Source: an uncultured Erysipelotrichaceae bacterium
GTDB lineage: Bacteria; Bacillota_I; Bacilli_A; RF39; UBA660
Length of the DNA: 7,098 nt
Direction of reading: 5' to 3'
NCBI GenBank assembly: GCA_902766875.1
Contig: CACXFI010000121.1
Coordinates: 1 to 7,098, forward strand
Shown: one piece after another, positions 6,032 to 7,098 of the stretch
Position numbering within the stretch: the first letter of the stretch is position 1
How the letters are laid out: each line of letters starts with the position of its first letter
The notes under the pieces: generated by a model
Database searches by the model: none
Told to the model about the DNA's origin: nothing
What the model saw: only the letters and a program-made list of their open reading frames with translations
Position numbers and translations under genes: made by a program

Positions 6032-6059
6032 GGATATATAAATTATTTTTATTGTTATC

Positions 6060-6067
6060 AGGTGGTG
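6060..6067 (+). promoter_or_regulatory. Ribosome binding site of the glycosyltransferase gene
   Basis: AGGTGGTG lies 9 nt before the ATG at 6077. It contains in-frame GTG codons (6062, 6065) that would otherwise look like earlier starts. An ATG at 6073 is out of frame and closes after six codons. Confidence 0.7.
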
Positions 6068-6076
6068 TTTTTATGT

Positions 6077-7006
6077 ATGAAGAAATTAATTAGTATTGTT
6101 GTACCTTGTTATAATGAAGAAAATGTTTTGTCTTTGTTTTTTAAAGAAGTTAATAAAGTTATTAAAAATATAAAAGATAAAAATTTTGAATTTGTTTTTG
6201 TTAATGATGGTAGTAATGATAATACTTTAAATGTTATTAAAAAATTATCTATAAAGAAAAAGAATATTAAATATTTATCTTTTTCAAGAAATTTTGGAAA
6301 AGAAGCTGCAATGTATGCTGGTATGAAAGAATCTAATGGAGAATATATTGTTATTATGGATGCTGATTTACAAGATCCACCTGCATTGCTTACCGAAATG
6401 GTTAAAACTATTGACGATGGTGAGTATGATGTTGTTGCTACAAGGAGAGTATCTAGAAAGGGTGAGCCTTTAATTAGAAGCTTTTTTGCTAGAATGTTTT
6501 ATAAAATTATTAATAGATTATCTGATATAGATATCGTTGACGGGGCTAGAGATTATAGAATTATGACTAGAAAGGTTGTAGACTCTATTCTTGATTGTCA
6601 AGAATATAACAGGTTTTCTAAAGGGTTATTTAGTTTTGTTGGGTTTAATACTAAGTGGTTAGAATATGAGAATATTAAGCGCGTTTCTGGCGAAACTAAA
6701 TGGTCTTTTTTCAAATTGTTTAGGTATGCAATGGAGGGTATTATTTCTTTTAGCACTTTGCCTTTATCTTTTGCTTCTATTTTTGGAATTATTATATGTT
6801 TCATATCATTTATTGCAATTGTTTTTATTGTTATTAGGACTTTATTATTTGGTGATCCTGTTGGTGGTTGGCCAAGTATGGTGTGTATATTATTATTTGT
6901 GAGTGGAATACAACTTTTATGTATGGGAATAATAGGTCAATATCTAGCTAAAACATATTTAGAGACTAAGAAAAGACCTATATATATTATTAAAGAAAAG
7001 AACTAA
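6077..7006 (+). CDS. Family 2 glycosyltransferase, GtrB/CsbB-like (probable undecaprenyl-phosphate sugar transferase)
   Basis: A 309-residue membrane-bound GT2 enzyme that probably moves a sugar from a nucleotide sugar to undecaprenyl phosphate at the inner face of the membrane, for later use in modifying wall polymers or glycans. The GT-A domain shows SIVVPCYNEE (6-15), FVNDGSNDNT (41-50) for nucleotide binding, SFSRNFGKEAA (68-78), the metal-binding DADLQDPP (95-102), DGARDYRIM (155-163) and NRFSKGLFSFVGF (178-190). Two membrane helices follow at about 229-254 and 267-291, then a basic tail, TYLETKKRP. Size and layout match GtrB/CsbB/dolichol-phosphate-mannose-synthase-like proteins. The ATG at 6077 starts at the conserved MKKLISIVVP. 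It is divergent from the T4SS genes, with its own promoter, and no partner gene (flippase or GtrC-type transferase) is visible. The donor sugar and final target cannot be read from the sequence, and a link to the T4SS is not shown. Confidence 0.9.
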   Translation: MKKLISIVVPCYNEENVLSLFFKEVNKVIKNIKDKNFEFVFVNDGSNDNTLNVIKKLSIKKKNIKYLSFSRNFGKEAAMYAGMKESNGEYIVIMDADLQDPPALLTEMVKTIDDGEYDVVATRRVSRKGEPLIRSFFARMFYKIINRLSDIDIVDGARDYRIMTRKVVDSILDCQEYNRFSKGLFSFVGFNTKWLEYENIKRVSGETKWSFFKLFRYAMEGIISFSTLPLSFASIFGIIICFISFIAIVFIVIRTLLFGDPVGGWPSMVCILLFVSGIQLLCMGIIGQYLAKTYLETKKRPIYIIKEKN

Positions 7007-7018
7007 ATATATGATATG

Positions 7019-7052
7019 AACCCCGTTTCTTGGACATAGAAACGAGGTTTTT
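7019..7052 (+). terminator. Hairpin with T-tract (terminator for the glycosyltransferase and/or IS-end hairpin)
   Basis: AACCCCGTTTCT (7019-7030) pairs with AGAAACGAGGTT (7038-7049) around a 7-nt loop. There is one C-A mismatch on the plus strand, which becomes a G-U pair on the minus strand. A run of five T (7048-7052) follows on the plus strand. It starts 12 bp after the glycosyltransferase stop and can end that transcript. If it belongs to an IS end, it would also keep outside transcription from entering the transposase genes. Confidence 0.75.
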
Positions 7053-7054
7053 AT

Positions 7055-7098
7055 ATGAGTAAATTAAGTTATGATGATAAAATAAATCTTTATAATGA
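7055..7098 (+). CDS. Start of a probable IS3-family OrfA (helix-turn-helix) gene, truncated
   Basis: Fourteen codons are visible, reading MSKLSYDDKINLYN, and the frame stays open at the window edge. The pattern of a basic start, then Ser-Tyr-x-x-Lys, then an Ile-x-Leu-Tyr helix is like the beginning of IS3-family OrfA proteins, whose helix-turn-helix binds the IS ends. The ATG lies 2 nt after the T-tract of the hairpin at 7019-7052. No good ribosome binding site is seen; the only G-rich sequence nearby is GAGG in the hairpin stem (7044-7047), 7 nt before the ATG, which could serve as one and couple translation to folding. Too little is visible for a firm call. Confidence 0.45.
   Translation, partial: MSKLSYDDKINLYN

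Larger units (their letters stand above)
7017..7098 (+). mobile_element. Probable left end of an IS3-family (IS150-like) insertion sequence, cut by window edge
   Basis: TGAACCCCGTTTCTTGGACA begins at 7017. A TG terminus, a C-rich stretch and TTGGAC at this distance resemble, as I recall, the ends of IS150-group IS3 elements. A hairpin with a T-tract follows, and then a start codon for an OrfA-like peptide at 7055. The order of end, hairpin and short leader to OrfA fits an IS left end placed 10 bp after the glycosyltransferase stop. The right end and any target duplication are outside the window, so this stays tentative. Confidence 0.5.

Noticed and set aside
6598..6902. Frames on both strands within the glycosyltransferase gene
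   Set aside because: The glycosyltransferase frame has all GT2 motifs and both membrane helices; the overlapping frames are Leu/Tyr-rich shadows.
1..7098. Mycoplasma-type code with TGA as Trp
   Set aside because: The ICE-like gene order recalls mycoplasma elements and no complete gene ends in TGA, but all of roughly 20 Trp codons are TGG and every gene is intact under the standard code.
1..7098. tRNA or rRNA genes, CRISPR arrays, riboswitches, origin of transfer
   Set aside because: I looked in the intergenic gaps (none longer than about 150 bp) and saw no cloverleaf, regular repeat-spacer pattern, long structured leader or oriT-like inverted repeat next to a nick site.

Overview
The window is AT-rich DNA (roughly 30% G+C or less by eye) from a low-GC Gram-positive bacterium. 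Evidence for this is the strong AAGGAG-type ribosome binding sites, sigma-A promoters with TATAAT and extended -10 elements, Lys/Ile/Asn-rich proteins, and Sec-type signal peptides with short, A/T-coded hydrophobic cores. All Trp codons in the complete genes are TGG and all stops are TAA or TAG, so translation fits the standard bacterial code. A Bacilli, Erysipelotrichia or RF39-like gut lineage, or a clostridial relative, is my best guess. The sequence alone does not settle it.

Positions 1-5928 (all minus strand, read right to left) encode part of a type IV secretion / conjugation machine. In transcription order it holds a two-helix pilin without a signal peptide (5599-5928), a second pilin with a signal peptide (5098-5499), a 433-residue protein that joins a large Cys-bearing extracellular domain to the same pilin-type hairpin (3709-5010), a VirB6-like polytopic channel protein (1699-3696), a PrgI-family small membrane protein (1352-1681), a soluble protein resembling the N-terminal part of VirB4 (817-1389), and a VirB4 ATPase with its Walker A motif that runs off the left edge (1-827). 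From memory, pilin, VirB6-like protein and ATPase in this order match the conjugation modules of Gram-positive ICEs and of mycoplasma ICEs (Mbov_0395/0396/0397-type families). No relaxase, coupling protein, integrase or attachment site lies in the window, so an ICE and a chromosomal T4SS cannot be told apart here.

The two small pilins each have their own promoter, and the first is followed by a terminator. The 433-residue gene starts a third unit with its own weaker-looking promoter. From there to VirB4 the genes are 12-17 bp apart or overlap, which fits one operon. Separate promoters would let the pilins be made in excess over the channel proteins.

Positions 6077-7006 (plus strand, divergent) encode a GtrB/CsbB-like family 2 glycosyltransferase with two C-terminal membrane helices, which probably loads a sugar onto undecaprenyl phosphate. 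Right after it, at about 7017, begins what looks like the left end of an IS3-family (IS150-like) insertion sequence: a TGAACCCC end, a hairpin with a T-tract, and the first 14 codons of an OrfA-like gene cut by the window edge.
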